DNA of 23,975 bases from a virus: IMG/VR virus record IMGVR_UViG_3300010401_000079, positions 1 through 23,975 of that record; one strand, given 5' to 3'. Every line of letters begins with the position of its first letter. Position 1 is the first letter of the stretch. The notes below the pieces were generated by a model. That model had not been told where the DNA came from. It worked only from the letters and a program-made list of their open reading frames with translations, and ran no database searches. The position numbers and the translations under genes were made by a program. Positions 15,540 through 21,312 of this stretch are shown here, piece after piece.

Positions 15540-16175
15540 TCACGCCGCGGCCTTCGCTGGCTTGCTGTAGCACCGCGCGCAGTGCTCGGCGCAGTACGCC
15601 GACAACCGGGTGGCGCCCGGCGAGCTGGGCACGCGCGGGCTGTCACAGATCCGCCAAGGATTCTCCGAGGTCGGGAACTGGCAGCCGTCGCCCGGCATGG
15701 TGTCGAGGCAGACGCGGATCGGCGCCGCGACGCGGGCCGCCTCGGCGGCGGCACGCAGCTGGATCGCCCGGCGGGTCGGGGCGCGCGGCTGCACCGGCCT
15801 GGCCACCCGTTTCGGTTTCGCCGGTTTCACCATCACCACGACGTGCGGCTTGGCCGGCCGCAGGTTCCGCCGGTGGATGATGCCGCAAATGACGTTTTTG
15901 CTGACCCCGAGCGCGTCGCCGACCTGCGCCCGGCTGAGTTTCTGCGCCAGCAGTGCCGCCACCCGCTCGACGAAGCCGGGCGCGTAGTAGGGCGAGCGGT
16001 GCTGGGCGCGCGCCTCGCGCACCAGGCGCTCGCAATCGGCGCCGCAATACTCGCTGCCGCGGACGGCATAGCTGCCGCAGCCCCGCCGCCCGCAGAACGG
16101 CGCCGGCACGCGGCGCCTGCCCCCCACGCCCCGTGCAGGAGCCTTCGATAAGACACCCGGGTCCGGTGTCACCAT
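15540..16175 (-). CDS. GcrA-like regulator with extra cysteine clusters
   Basis: This 211-residue protein resembles GcrA, an alphaproteobacterial factor that joins RNA polymerase sigma70 and promotes transcription at promoters carrying methylated GANTC sites. Residues 68-104 form the helix-turn-helix (FVERVAALLAQKLSRAQVG, then GVSKNVICGIIHRRNL), matching the GcrA pattern of ERV...LW..GLS..QIA..LG..RNAVIGKVHR. The C-terminal region ends with CQFPTSENPWRICDSP and YCAEHCARCY, like the GcrA tail that ends in C-W/F-P...YC..H. Unlike ordinary GcrA, an N-terminal cysteine cluster (C28, C33, C44, C48) precedes the HTH. Start is ambiguous: ATG 16175 is chosen for proximity; ATG 16223 is possible. It may redirect host transcription or sense methylation. 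Confidence 0.65.
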   Translation of the reverse strand: MVTPDPGVLSKAPARGVGGRRRVPAPFCGRRGCGSYAVRGSEYCGADCERLVREARAQHRSPYYAPGFVERVAALLAQKLSRAQVGDALGVSKNVICGIIHRRNLRPAKPHVVVMVKPAKPKRVARPVQPRAPTRRAIQLRAAAEAARVAAPIRVCLDTMPGDGCQFPTSENPWRICDSPRVPSSPGATRLSAYCAEHCARCYSKPAKAAA

Positions 16176-16336
16176 GGCCGGGCCGCTATGGGGTGGCGCT
16201 GCCGCGAGGGGGGCCGGTACCATCGGCCCCCGGGGGGGGTCGCCGCGGCGCCGGCCTGGCCGGCCGCCGGCGGCCGGCCGGGCGGCGTCAGAGGCGGCGT
16301 CCGAGGCGTCGTCGTCGCCGGGCCCAGGCTGGTCAT
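16169..16336 (-). CDS. Possible 55-aa Pro/Ala-rich frame
   Basis: A short frame starts at an ATG at 16336 with a GGTAGGGGG purine run before it, and ends overlapping the GcrA-like ATG. The predicted product starts MTSLGPATTTPRTPP and is low-complexity Pro, Ala, Gly and Arg. It lies across a hyper-GC palindromic spacer where stop codons are rare by chance, so it may not be a gene. The ribosome binding site and overlap are its only support. Confidence 0.25.
   Translation of the reverse strand: MTSLGPATTTPRTPPLTPPGRPPAAGQAGAAATPPGGRWYRPPSRQRHPIAARPW
16224..16300. other. Hyper-GC palindromic spacer beside terS
   Basis: The segment between the small terminase-like gene and the GcrA-like gene is almost pure G and C and strongly self-complementary. 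It includes the 16-base perfect palindrome at 16261-16276 (CGGCCGCCGGCGGCCG), repeated GGCCGGC blocks around it, and a CCCCCGGGGG block near 16227-16240. Such structure can act as an attenuator or terminator, although no U-run follows it. Its place beside terS also makes it a candidate packaging signal. Base composition alone could explain part of it. Confidence 0.4.
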
Positions 16337-16365
16337 CGACCCCCTACCGGCGGGTGGATCCGCCG

Positions 16366-17031
16366 TCAGTCAGCGCCTTTGGGCGGCAGGCCGGCGAGTG
16401 CCGACCCAGTGCTGGCTGGTTTGCCAGCCGCCATGTCGCTGATCTGCAACGCTAATTCGCTGGCCACCTCTCCGTCAAGAGTGTGGCCCACTCTTGACGC
16501 GCGACTCGGCGGCGTATTGCGGGCCGAGTCGCGCTCCGCGGCGAGCTCGGCGGACATCGCGCGGGCCGCCAGGAAATGCCCGAGCGCCAGGCCGCCGGCA
16601 GCGTTGGGCCCGAGCTCGAGCGTCTCGAAGCGGGCCGCGGTGTACGGCAAAAGTGACTCGGCCGCGCGCTGCCAGATCGCCATCGCCCGCTCCGGCGGGA
16701 TGCGCAGCTCGCGCGCCAGATCCCGCACGCCGCGCCGCCAGCCCTGTTTCACGAGGTCGTGGAGCGCCTCGATAGGGGTCGTGCCCCGCGTCGCCAGGTA
16801 TTCCGCCGTGCGCTTGGCGTCCGCCCGCAGCAGCTCGCGCTGCTGGACGCGGCGCCGCGCGACTCGGTTGGCGTCAACCTCGGTGACCACCGGCTCACCG
16901 TCACCCGACCACGCGAGCGCGGTCTGAATAGCGGTCGGTTGCGGCTTATCGGTGCCCTGATCGCGCGCGATGCGGCCAGCGACGTCGAGCGGCCTGTTTT
17001 GATCATAAACCCTTACAGGATCGTTTTGCAT
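16366..17031 (-). CDS. terS: Probable terminase small subunit
   Basis: This 221-residue protein is probably the DNA-recognition subunit of the packaging enzyme. The central part has TRGTTPIEALHDLVKQGWRR followed by a helical segment and ERAMAIWQRAAESLLPYTAARFETLEL; the motif of a helix followed by LPY...L resembles small terminases of several phages with this capsid type. The N-terminal third is polar and the C-terminus low-complexity. It is the first gene of the packaging cluster, upstream of terL by two other genes. A clear ribosome binding site is missing before the ATG at 17031. An extended -10-like sequence and two GTTCAC hexamers lie just upstream. An unknown DNA-binding protein is the alternative. 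Confidence 0.5.
   Translation of the reverse strand: MQNDPVRVYDQNRPLDVAGRIARDQGTDKPQPTAIQTALAWSGDGEPVVTEVDANRVARRRVQQRELLRADAKRTAEYLATRGTTPIEALHDLVKQGWRRGVRDLARELRIPPERAMAIWQRAAESLLPYTAARFETLELGPNAAGGLALGHFLAARAMSAELAAERDSARNTPPSRASRVGHTLDGEVASELALQISDMAAGKPASTGSALAGLPPKGAD
16474..16498 (-). other. 10-bp perfect hairpin inside terS
   Basis: A perfect ten-base stem (GTCAAGAGTG with CACTCTTGAC, five-base loop) lies within the coding region of the probable small terminase, towards its 3' end. The same ten bases recur at 6055-6064 in the capsid promoter region. A hairpin of this quality inside a coding frame, with an outside copy, suggests a protein-binding site, for example for packaging or regulation, or an internal RNA processing or termination site. 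Confidence 0.4.
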
Positions 17032-17077
17032 CTGTGGCGTTCACACCTGTTCACGTCTCTTTTTTGAACTGTGAACA

Positions 17078-17086
17078 CTTATAGCA
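17078..17086 (-). promoter_or_regulatory. Candidate extended -10 promoter for terS
   Basis: The minus strand reads TGCTATAAG, an extended -10 (TG.TATAA.) about 47 bases before the terS ATG. No good -35 is seen at the usual distance, which an extended -10 can tolerate. Three hexamers of the array lie between this element and the start codon (17071, 17049, 17039), where a bound protein could block transcription. Confidence 0.35.
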
Positions 17087-17105
17087 TATCTGAGCATAAC
17101 AGATA
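17087..17105. promoter_or_regulatory. Small operator-like inverted repeat
   Basis: TATCTG and CAGATA form six-base arms around a seven-base centre, adjacent to the promoter-like TGCTATAAG. The size matches a typical dimeric repressor site. It could also be chance in this AT-richer patch. Confidence 0.3.
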
Positions 17106-17159
17106 AGACATTGATCTCTCTCTCTCTTTCGTTTCGATGATCGTGTCTTATTCTTCTGT

Positions 17160-17258
17160 GTTCACGCTGTTCACGGAGTCACAGGGGTATGCCCCCGTGC
17201 GCGCGCACACGTACGCGAGTCAGGGGACCCCCCCTGTGACACCGTGAACACCGTGAAC
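17160..17258. repeat. 28-bp near-perfect inverted repeat, 43-bp spacer
   Basis: The arms 17160-17187 and 17231-17258 match as inverted copies at 26 of 28 positions. Each arm holds a pair of hexamers and then GTCACAGGGG on the inner side. The 43-base centre is GC-rich and contains the perfect palindrome GTGCGCGCGCAC (17198-17209). Two GANTC sites lie at 17176-17180 and 17217-17221. A dyad of this length could extrude as a cruciform or form a large hairpin. It is a strong candidate for a replication origin core or a large operator. Confidence 0.7.
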
Positions 17259-17334
17259 AATCGCTTAAACGATGAGCCCGATCAATGGGTTACGCTGTTC
17301 ACACCGCGACGACCCCGCTGTGAACACCGTGAAC

Positions 17335-17425
17335 ACCTTGTCAGGCATACTGGCACGCCGTTGGCGGTCATGGATGAGAGGCAAGATGATCATCACCACG
17401 GGTGCAAGGGGCGCGGGAGACGGAC
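17335..17425. other. Gene-free tail of the intergenic region
   Basis: Between the last hexamer and the stop codon of the ATPase gene I see only a ten-base palindrome GATGATCATC at 17385-17394. No terminator with a T-run and no convincing gene are present. Confidence 0.4.
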
Positions 17426-19384
17426 TTAGTGAAGCGGGACATCGCCCGGCCGGGCGATGTCCACCACCTCGGCCAGATCCTCGCGCGGCGCGGCCTCGGT
17501 CGCCGGCTCATTGCCCAGCACCACGTCGATAGGCAGGATCACCGCGCGCGACCTGACACCACCACGAAACCGCCACGGCTCGCGTGAGGCCTGCGCACCA
17601 GGCGCACGCCGCAGCACCTGCGACCAGCCGCCACCAGTCGATGCCTCGGGCAGCGAACGCCACACCGTCCCCTGGAACACCTCGGCCAGCGCGCGGTGCG
17701 TATTGGCGATGACCAGCACCACGGCAGCGTCGCCGCTCACCGGATCCGTCAGCCGCATCAGCCGCAGTCCGTATCGCATCAGGCGGTTGCGCGCTGCCGC
17801 GCCCTCCCGATCGTCCTCGTCGACCTCGATCTCGTCGCCGGCCTCGTCGAACAACGCATGCTGCATCAGGCTCTGCCGCGGTTTCATCAGCCGCCTTGAG
17901 CCGCGGGTGATCAGGTCGCCGAACGCATCCGACTCGGCCCGCATCCGGTCGAGGCGCGACGACAGCAGGTAGTCGACGCACCGCCGCCACTCCGGTGTGA
18001 GCTCGCGCATCGCCGACTCTTTGGCGAGCAGGGTCGGCGGCTGACGCAGCCAGTCGGCCAGCCGATCGGCCGAGAATTCGTCGTGCATGGCGACATCGCG
18101 CGCCGCCCACAGCGCGGCGTAGACATCCGCCGATCGCGTGGGAAATCCATCCGCCTGCATCTGCTGACGCACCGCCGGCAGCACCTCGCGCACCAGCCGC
18201 GGATAGTGATCCGCCAACCGCCTTGTCAGCGCCGCACCCTGCTCGGTGACCTTCTCGATCGCGAACGGCAGCCGCCGGGTGCCGGGCGGATCCTTCAACA
18301 ACTCGAGCACGACGATGCGGCTGGCATCCTGCGACGGCATCGGCGGGACGATGATCGATGAACAGAGAAAACAGCTCGCGACGGTGAACGCGGCACCGGC
18401 GTGACTCGCCCCACCGCGCAGGATCAATGCCCCCGAGCTCGCCTGGCGGATCAGCTTGATGATGCTGGTCTGCCTCGCCAGCTCCCCTTCGGATTCGATC
18501 TCGTCGATGCCGACCGGGATCGAGTCGGATGCCAGATGCTGCCACAGGCCGGCGGCCGAGGCGTCGGTCACCGACACCATGCCGGTCGAGGAAAACAGCG
18601 CCTGCAGCATGGTCTGCAGCGTGGTTTTGCCCGTGCCAAAATCGCCGGTAATCCATAAATGCGGGCGGAACACCAAAGCCCCGCCGAGGATGCCGCAGCA
18701 GATCCAACCGAACGCCAGGTCGACGTCGTAGGTGCCGCGCGCCCAGCGCAGCTCGTCGAGCCGTGCGGTGAGCTGTGCCGCGGCGGCATCGATCAGCGGC
18801 GCCATGCGCGGCCCGAAATCCACCCGCGGCATGGGGCGGCGGGGCACGTAGACGAAATCCCCATGGCGGCCCAGCGTCACCGTGCGGCCGCGCACAAACA
18901 GGTGGTCGCCACGGTGCAGCACGAGATCGCCGTCGGCGCCGATCCAGGCACCGCTGCCGCGCACATGATCGTCGGGCGACCAGTAGCCCATCACCTTGCA
19001 GGCGGCGACGAGCTCGGCGGTCGCCGTCGACACCTCGATGCCGTAGGCCTCGCGGTCTTTGCGGTCCTTGCTCTTGCGGGTTTTCGGGTAGCGTTTCAGG
19101 CACCACGCCGCGCCGGCGAGCGACACCATCATGTTCAGGTTGAGGTCGCGCTCGCGCAGCTGGCGCACGATCCGCACCTCGTTGATCACGTAGTACGACG
19201 TCTCGTCGTAGCCGAGCGGCACGTAGGGGCAATCCTCGCCGAGCATCATCCGCACCTTCTCGGCGCGCGTGTCGGCGGGCACCGCGTCGACCACCGGTGT
19301 GGCGCGGGCGCCACGGCGGCGATCCAGCCGGGTGACCTTGCCGGATTCGGGCGCCTCGCCCGGCGGCACCGGCTCGTCGGGCAT
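17426..19384 (-). CDS. P-loop ATPase, probable replicative helicase
   Basis: This 652-residue protein likely unwinds DNA during phage replication. I chose the ATG at 19384, overlapping the previous stop by ATGA; the frame extends further upstream, but only as an antisense-like reading of another gene. Residues 40-240 hold an accessory domain with a strand-rich patch (WIGADGDLVLHRGDHLFVRG). Walker A is GDFGTGKT (247-254), Walker B is VGIDEIES (D294, E295), and a sensor-like region follows with SCFLCSSIIVPPMPSQDASRIVVLELL. This arrangement matches phage or plasmid DUF927/primase-helicase ATPases more than DnaB. The C-terminal 250 residues are a helical domain and an acidic patch (EIEVDEDDRE). 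It pairs with the upstream Toprim primase. The neighbouring hexamer array may be its origin. Confidence 0.7.
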   Translation of the reverse strand: MPDEPVPPGEAPESGKVTRLDRRRGARATPVVDAVPADTRAEKVRMMLGEDCPYVPLGYDETSYYVINEVRIVRQLRERDLNLNMMVSLAGAAWCLKRYPKTRKSKDRKDREAYGIEVSTATAELVAACKVMGYWSPDDHVRGSGAWIGADGDLVLHRGDHLFVRGRTVTLGRHGDFVYVPRRPMPRVDFGPRMAPLIDAAAAQLTARLDELRWARGTYDVDLAFGWICCGILGGALVFRPHLWITGDFGTGKTTLQTMLQALFSSTGMVSVTDASAAGLWQHLASDSIPVGIDEIESEGELARQTSIIKLIRQASSGALILRGGASHAGAAFTVASCFLCSSIIVPPMPSQDASRIVVLELLKDPPGTRRLPFAIEKVTEQGAALTRRLADHYPRLVREVLPAVRQQMQADGFPTRSADVYAALWAARDVAMHDEFSADRLADWLRQPPTLLAKESAMRELTPEWRRCVDYLLSSRLDRMRAESDAFGDLITRGSRRLMKPRQSLMQHALFDEAGDEIEVDEDDREGAAARNRLMRYGLRLMRLTDPVSGDAAVVLVIANTHRALAEVFQGTVWRSLPEASTGGGWSQVLRRAPGAQASREPWRFRGGVRSRAVILPIDVVLGNEPATEAAPREDLAEVVDIARPGDVPLH

Positions 19385-19752
19385 CAGCTGATGCCGCCGG
19401 CGATCAGGATCCGATCCGGCGTGCCGGCCAGCACGCCATCGGCGAGCTCGACCAGGCGGTCGAACGCCGCCGCGCGCTCGCCGATCGGCGTGCCGCGCAG
19501 ATAGCCCGACAGCAGCGCCGACAGCAGCGCCGCGACCGGCACGATCGACGATTCCATCTCGACGCGGCTGATCCTGCCGCTGGCCACGCGCTCGCGCCAG
19601 AACAGCTCGATCACCGCCAGCCCGTCGGCCAGGCCGCGGTCCTCGATCGCGGCCACCGACAGGATGCGATCCGGCACGTCGACCAGCAATTTGTCGGTGG
19701 CGCGCGTGAGATACGGCACCGAGGCCGGCCGGTGGCGCTTGACCACTTTCAT
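19384..19752 (-). CDS. Hypothetical protein between IS element and helicase gene
   Basis: This 122-residue protein starts MKVVKRHRPASVPYLTR and is mostly helical, with DRGLADGLAVIELFWRERVA and VPVAALLSALLSGYLRG as the longest helices. No family is recognised. Its stop overlaps the helicase ATG as ATGA, so it belongs to the replication operon. The insertion element lies immediately upstream, and a GGAGG ribosome binding site at 19758-19762 lies at or within the element boundary. Whether that site came with the element cannot be decided here. Confidence 0.6.
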   Translation of the reverse strand: MKVVKRHRPASVPYLTRATDKLLVDVPDRILSVAAIEDRGLADGLAVIELFWRERVASGRISRVEMESSIVPVAALLSALLSGYLRGTPIGERAAAFDRLVELADGVLAGTPDRILIAGGIS

Positions 19753-19770
19753 CTGGGCCTCCGCGAGAAA

Positions 19771-19790
19771 CCCCGTCCTTCAGGGCGGGG
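19771..19790 (+). repeat. Left-end hairpin of the IS element
   Basis: CCCCGTCC, loop TTCA, GGGCGGGG forms an eight-pair stem with one T-G pair. It matches the right-end hairpin except in the loop, and both point the same way, as expected for TnpA recognition sites. Confidence 0.75.
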
Positions 19791-19801
19791 AGGGATAGCG
19801 G

Positions 19802-19818
19802 GGCGTGCAAGGCACGCC
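19802..19818 (-). terminator. Hairpin directly after tnpA
   Basis: GGCGTGC and GCACGCC form a seven-pair stem with a three-base loop that begins right after the tnpA stop. No T-run follows, so it may be a weak terminator or a second structural element of the left end. Confidence 0.35.
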
Positions 19819-20229
19819 TCACGGCGCCGCCGAAGCCCGCTGCTGCTGGATGTATTGCTTGACCTGTTCCAGCGGAGCGCCCCCAGTCGAGGCTGCGAAG
19901 TAGCTTGGCGACCAAAGCACATCATCGCGGTATCGGGCGGCAATGTCGGTCCGCGCTTGCCGCAGCAGGCGGCTGGATGTGCCCTTGAAGGCGTTGACCA
20001 GCACCGAAATGGAGTGTTTCGGCGGATACTCGACAAGTAGATGGAGGTGGTCCGCCTCACCATCGCAGGCGAGCAGCGCGCATCCCATTCCGCCGAACAC
20101 TTTGGCCGCGTGTTCGCGCAGCCATGCCAGGGCGGCATCGTCCAGCACCTTGCGCCGATACTTGGTGACGCAGACCAAATGGACTGTGAGCCTGGAAACG
20201 CTGTGTCGTTCGCGCCTAAAGTCTTGCAT
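19819..20229 (-). CDS. tnpA: IS200/IS605 Y1 transposase TnpA
   Basis: This 136-residue enzyme is a single-strand transposase of the HUH family that cuts and rejoins the hairpin ends of the element. The HUH metal-binding motif is HLH at 61-63 within GEADHLHLLVEYPP, preceded by strand VHLVCVTKYRRKVL. The catalytic tyrosine is Y126 in LEQVKQYIQQQ, near the C-terminus. The segment VNAFKGTSSRLLR and the WSPSYFAAS stretch are also conserved in the family. Length is normal. It is divergent from tnpB, as in IS605-like elements. All key residues are present, so it should be active. Confidence 0.92.
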   Translation of the reverse strand: MQDFRRERHSVSRLTVHLVCVTKYRRKVLDDAALAWLREHAAKVFGGMGCALLACDGEADHLHLLVEYPPKHSISVLVNAFKGTSSRLLRQARTDIAARYRDDVLWSPSYFAASTGGAPLEQVKQYIQQQRASAAP

Positions 20230-20258
20230 TTGCCGCGCAGACCAATTACACGGCCCGC

Positions 20259-21299
20259 ATGATATTGACCTACCGCTACAGGATCAAGGATGCGACGACC
20301 GGGAAGCACCTCGATGTGCTCAGCCGGTCGGTCAATCGCGTCTGGAACTACTGCGGCGAGGTCCACGAGGCGTCGCGGCGCCACAATAAGCGATGGCCCA
20401 GCGCGTTCGACATGATCAAGCTGACGACCGGCTCCGGCGCCATGCTTGGCCTGCACAGCGACACCGTGCAGGCGGTCTGCAAGCAGTTCGTTGGTAGCCG
20501 CGATCTGCACCGCCGACGCCCTCGGTGGCGTGGCAAGAAGTCCCTCGGCTGGGTTCCGTTCGCTGCCGCCCGCGCCATCAAGCTGGACGGCGATGCGGTG
20601 ATCCACCTCAAGCGACGGTATCGCTTCTGGAATAGCCGGCCAGTTGGTGGCGATATTCGATGCGGCAGCTTCGCCCAAGACGCACAGGGGCGCTGGTATC
20701 TCAACCTCCAGGTCGAGGTTGCAGCCGACAATGCCTGCGGACCTGGCGAAGTCGGCATCGACCTCGGGTTGAATACTTTGGCGGCGATGTCCGATGGATC
20801 GAAGGTCGCCAACCTTCGACACTACAGGAAATACGAGCGAGCATTGGGAGTGGCGCAGCGCGCTCGCAACAAGGGTAGGGCGAAGGCAATCCACGCGAAG
20901 ATTGTCAACGCCAGACGACACCACCTGCATGAGCAGTCCACGAAACTTGTGCAGGCCAATAAGCTGATCGTTGTAGGCGACGTGAACGCCAAGACGATGA
21001 CGCAGACCAGGATGGCAAAGTCCGTCCTGGACGCGTCGTGGTCCGGCTTTCGGTCGATGCTCCGCTACAAAGCCATGAGGCACGGGGCGCGATACGTCGA
21101 GGCCGACGAGCGTGGAAGTTCCGTGACCTGTTCCGCGTGCGGTGCGTGCGGCGGCCCTAAAGGTATCGCAGGTTTGCGAGTGAGAGACTGGGTTTGCGAT
21201 AGCTGCGGTGTTCACCATGATCGGGATACCAATGCTGCCTTGAACCTATTGCTCGGGGTGGAACGCCACCCTCTGGTTGCAGAAATCCCCGTCCTTTAG
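20259..21299 (+). CDS. tnpB: TnpB RNA-guided nuclease with altered RuvC-II site
   Basis: This 346-residue protein is TnpB, an RNA-guided nuclease ancestral to Cas12, which helps the element persist. RuvC-I is GIDLGLN with D168. RuvC-III is HDRDTNAALNLL with D321 and D323. The zinc ribbon has C291, C294, C313 and C316. The usual RuvC-II glutamate (E in VVEDL) is a glycine here: the sequence reads IVVGDVNAKTM, G240-D241. From memory, a TnpB group with VGDV...KTRMAKSVLDA has this pattern, and such proteins may use a relocated acidic residue; loss of activity is the alternative. The protein is on the short side for TnpB. Its last codons overlap the right-end hairpin, as in most TnpB genes. It is the only gene in the window clearly on the plus strand. 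Confidence 0.9.
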   Translation: MILTYRYRIKDATTGKHLDVLSRSVNRVWNYCGEVHEASRRHNKRWPSAFDMIKLTTGSGAMLGLHSDTVQAVCKQFVGSRDLHRRRPRWRGKKSLGWVPFAAARAIKLDGDAVIHLKRRYRFWNSRPVGGDIRCGSFAQDAQGRWYLNLQVEVAADNACGPGEVGIDLGLNTLAAMSDGSKVANLRHYRKYERALGVAQRARNKGRAKAIHAKIVNARRHHLHEQSTKLVQANKLIVVGDVNAKTMTQTRMAKSVLDASWSGFRSMLRYKAMRHGARYVEADERGSSVTCSACGACGGPKGIAGLRVRDWVCDSCGVHHDRDTNAALNLLLGVERHPLVAEIPVL

Positions 21300-21312
21300 G
21301 GCGGGGAAGGCG
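21170..21312 (+). ncRNA. Probable omega RNA scaffold at the tnpB 3' end
   Basis: TnpB proteins use a guide RNA made from the 3' part of their own gene and the right end of the element, with the guide copied from flanking DNA. Here the scaffold should include the last part of tnpB and the hairpin at 21287-21306; the guide would start close to 21313, in the 3' end of the methyltransferase gene. The 5' limit given is a guess. Confidence 0.5.
21287..21306 (+). repeat. Right-end hairpin of the IS element
   Basis: CCCCGTCC, loop TTTA, GGGCGGGG repeats the left-end stem with one loop change. The tnpB stop codon TAG (21297-21299) lies across its loop and 3' arm. Confidence 0.75.

Larger units (their letters stand above)
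17039..17334. repeat. Array of ten GTTCAC/GTGAAC hexamers
   Basis: The hexamer GTTCAC starts at 17039, 17049, 17160, 17169 and 17297, and its complement GTGAAC at 17071, 17244, 17253, 17320 and 17329. Four pairs are spaced 9-10 bases, giving the unit GTGAACACCGTGAAC or its inverse. In random DNA of this length about 0.15 to 1 copy is expected. Spacing near one helix turn suggests cooperative protein binding, as in iterons of replication origins or in repressor operator arrays. The array fills the only long gene-free stretch of the replication side. Confidence 0.75.
19753..21312. mobile_element. IS200/IS605-type element with tnpA and tnpB
   Basis: A complete element of about 1.56 kb with divergent genes: tnpA leftward and tnpB rightward, with 29 bases between their start codons. 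Near-identical hairpins in the same orientation lie near both ends (19771-19790, loop TTCA; 21287-21306, loop TTTA), as TnpA enzymes require at the left and right ends. The left border is uncertain. If the target was TTCAT (19748-19752), the element starts at 19753. It sits exactly between two operon genes and breaks neither. Excision would bring the methyltransferase stop directly beside the next ATG. Both genes look intact. Confidence 0.85.

Noticed and set aside
15253-15540. Group I intron or HEARO/OMEGA RNA
   Set aside because: I could not find a group I core such as a GACTA-type P7, no interrupted gene is evident, and the linked nuclease is not IscB-like. It remains possible but is unsupported.
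15253-15573. N-terminal extension of the HNH protein
   Set aside because: The extra 107 residues overlap the GcrA-like gene and strong hairpins, have no domain-like pattern, and the ATG at 15252 has its own ribosome binding site.
17039-17334. CRISPR array
   Set aside because: Repeat units are six to fifteen bases, occur in both orientations and have no regular spacers; no cas genes are present.
17265-17393. 42-codon minus frame in the hexamer array, with VFTVFT encoded by the repeats
   Set aside because: Its ribosome binding site is poor and the repeats continue outside it in other frames and orientation, so DNA function explains them better.
19771-19790. Remnant right end of a second IS copy
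   Set aside because: IS200/IS605 elements normally have similar hairpins in the same orientation at both ends, so a single element is the simpler reading.
19749-21218. 489-codon minus frame across the IS element
   Set aside because: It runs opposite tnpB and in another frame over tnpA; both of those have clear family motifs.
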